NCBI GenBank assembly: GCA_023393715.1
Contig: JAEXCD010000082.1
Location: 1-21,339, forward strand
DNA: 21,339 bases
Source of the DNA: Bacillota bacterium
GTDB lineage: Bacteria; Bacillota; Clostridia; Tissierellales; Peptoniphilaceae
Reading direction: 5' to 3'
This document shows, in pieces, positions 20,910-21,339 of the stretch (its first letter is position 1; each line of letters starts with the position of its first letter). The notes under the pieces are model-generated. The model ran no database searches and had not been told where the DNA came from. It was given only the letters and a program-made list of their open reading frames with translations. The position numbers and the translations under genes were made by a program.

Positions 20910-21339
20910 ATGAATGAAATGATGGAAAAATATTCAGGGCTGCTTCAGGCGGTTGCGGCCGCAGCGCTTGGCGTGGCACTGTTTTATGCACAGGCACAGA
21001 TTTTAGCGGTTTTTGGGCTGCTTTTGCTTACGCCCTATATCGTGCTGTGGGTATCGGAAAACGCGCGATGGGCGGTGCTGAGCTACCTTTTATCGGGGCT
21101 GGGCATCTTTTTGTTATTTGGCGCTGCGGCGGCGCTTACGACGGTGCCGATTATCGCGGGAAGCTCGGCGTGCGCCGCGATGCTGATTGAGCGAAAACGC
21201 CCGATGTGGGAGACGCTTCTGTACCCCTCCTTTGTGGGTGCGGGACTCTTCGCGTTGGTTTTTGTTCTCCTGGCGTGGGCGCAGGGGATGCACCTCGTTG
21301 CGGAAATTCAGCAGGAAGTGACGAATGTGGTGCAGACGC
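20910..21339 (+). CDS. Multi-pass membrane protein, YybS/DUF2232-like (3' end outside window)
   Basis: The frame begins at ATG 20910 after AAGGAGAAGGG and stays open to the window edge, giving 143 residues. At least four hydrophobic helices are visible: about 10-32 (LLQAVAAAALGVALFY), 33-50 (ILAVFGLLLLTPYIVLW), 55-85 (AVLSYLLSGLGIFLLFGAAAALTTVPIIAG) and 107-125 (VGAGLFALVFVLLAWA). Between helices lie short charged loops such as ERKRPMWE. In Bacillus, the yybS membrane gene lies near rpsF-ssb-rpsR and is followed by gdpP and rplI. Position and topology together suggest the same protein. The assignment rests mostly on context, since YybS sequences are poorly conserved. Confidence 0.65.
   Translation, partial: MNEMMEKYSGLLQAVAAAALGVALFYAQAQILAVFGLLLLTPYIVLWVSENARWAVLSYLLSGLGIFLLFGAAAALTTVPIIAGSSACAAMLIERKRPMWETLLYPSFVGAGLFALVFVLLAWAQGMHLVAEIQQEVTNVVQT

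Noticed and set aside
1..21339. CRISPR arrays, tRNA genes, insertion sequences or phage genes
   Set aside because: No regularly spaced repeats, cloverleaf-like segments, transposase or integrase motifs, or terminal inverted repeats were seen on either strand.

Overview
The window looks like a chromosomal segment of a GC-rich member of the Bacillota, most likely an anaerobic clostridial or tissierellial lineage. The evidence is the rpsF-ssb-rpsR cluster followed by a YybS/DUF2232-type membrane protein, Gram-positive Shine-Dalgarno sites close to AGGAGG with frequent GTG and TTG starts, a PreP-type M16C peptidase, a PgdA-like deacetylase and a clostridial-style dihydrofolate reductase. No rRNA, tRNA, insertion sequence, phage gene or CRISPR array was seen.

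Layout. (1) 3-695: the C-terminal part of a membrane protein that enters from the left. (2) 732-3518: a promoter with an internal inverted repeat, then two genes ending at a bidirectional terminator. They encode a GCS2-type glutamate-cysteine ligase and a glutathionylspermidine-synthase-like ATP-grasp ligase, and look like a two-step peptide (possibly thiol) pathway. (3) 3547-5367, minus strand: a membrane-anchored polysaccharide deacetylase and a dCMP deaminase. (4) 5420-10948: four overlapping or nearly overlapping plus-strand genes: an orphan mannose/sorbose-type PTS IIB protein, a UvrD helicase fused to an iron-sulfur RecB-type nuclease, a COG0731-type radical SAM protein and a pyridoxal/pyridoxamine kinase. 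A strong terminator closes the operon. (5) 11016-15111: the least familiar part. A 475-residue HTH-type regulator is divergent from an unknown 142-residue protein and a 634-residue lipoprotein, with an 18-bp perfect palindrome between the promoters. The module is bounded by terminators. (6) 15156-18646, minus strand: a PreP-like metallopeptidase and a dihydrofolate reductase. (7) 18722-21339: exodeoxyribonuclease III, then rpsF-ssb-rpsR with a structured leader, a strong terminator, and the start of a YybS-like membrane protein that runs off the right edge.

Housekeeping functions (nucleotide supply, DNA repair, translation, wall modification) make up most of the window. The parts worth a second look are the ligase/ATP-grasp pair, the IIB-helicase-nuclease operon and, above all, the self-contained regulator/lipoprotein module. 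Every gap between genes is shorter than 300 bases. The three longest (10804-11015, 12444-12656 and 19542-19761) hold the terminator, divergent operator region and ribosomal-protein leader described below. Family names come from motif recognition by eye; no database search was possible.
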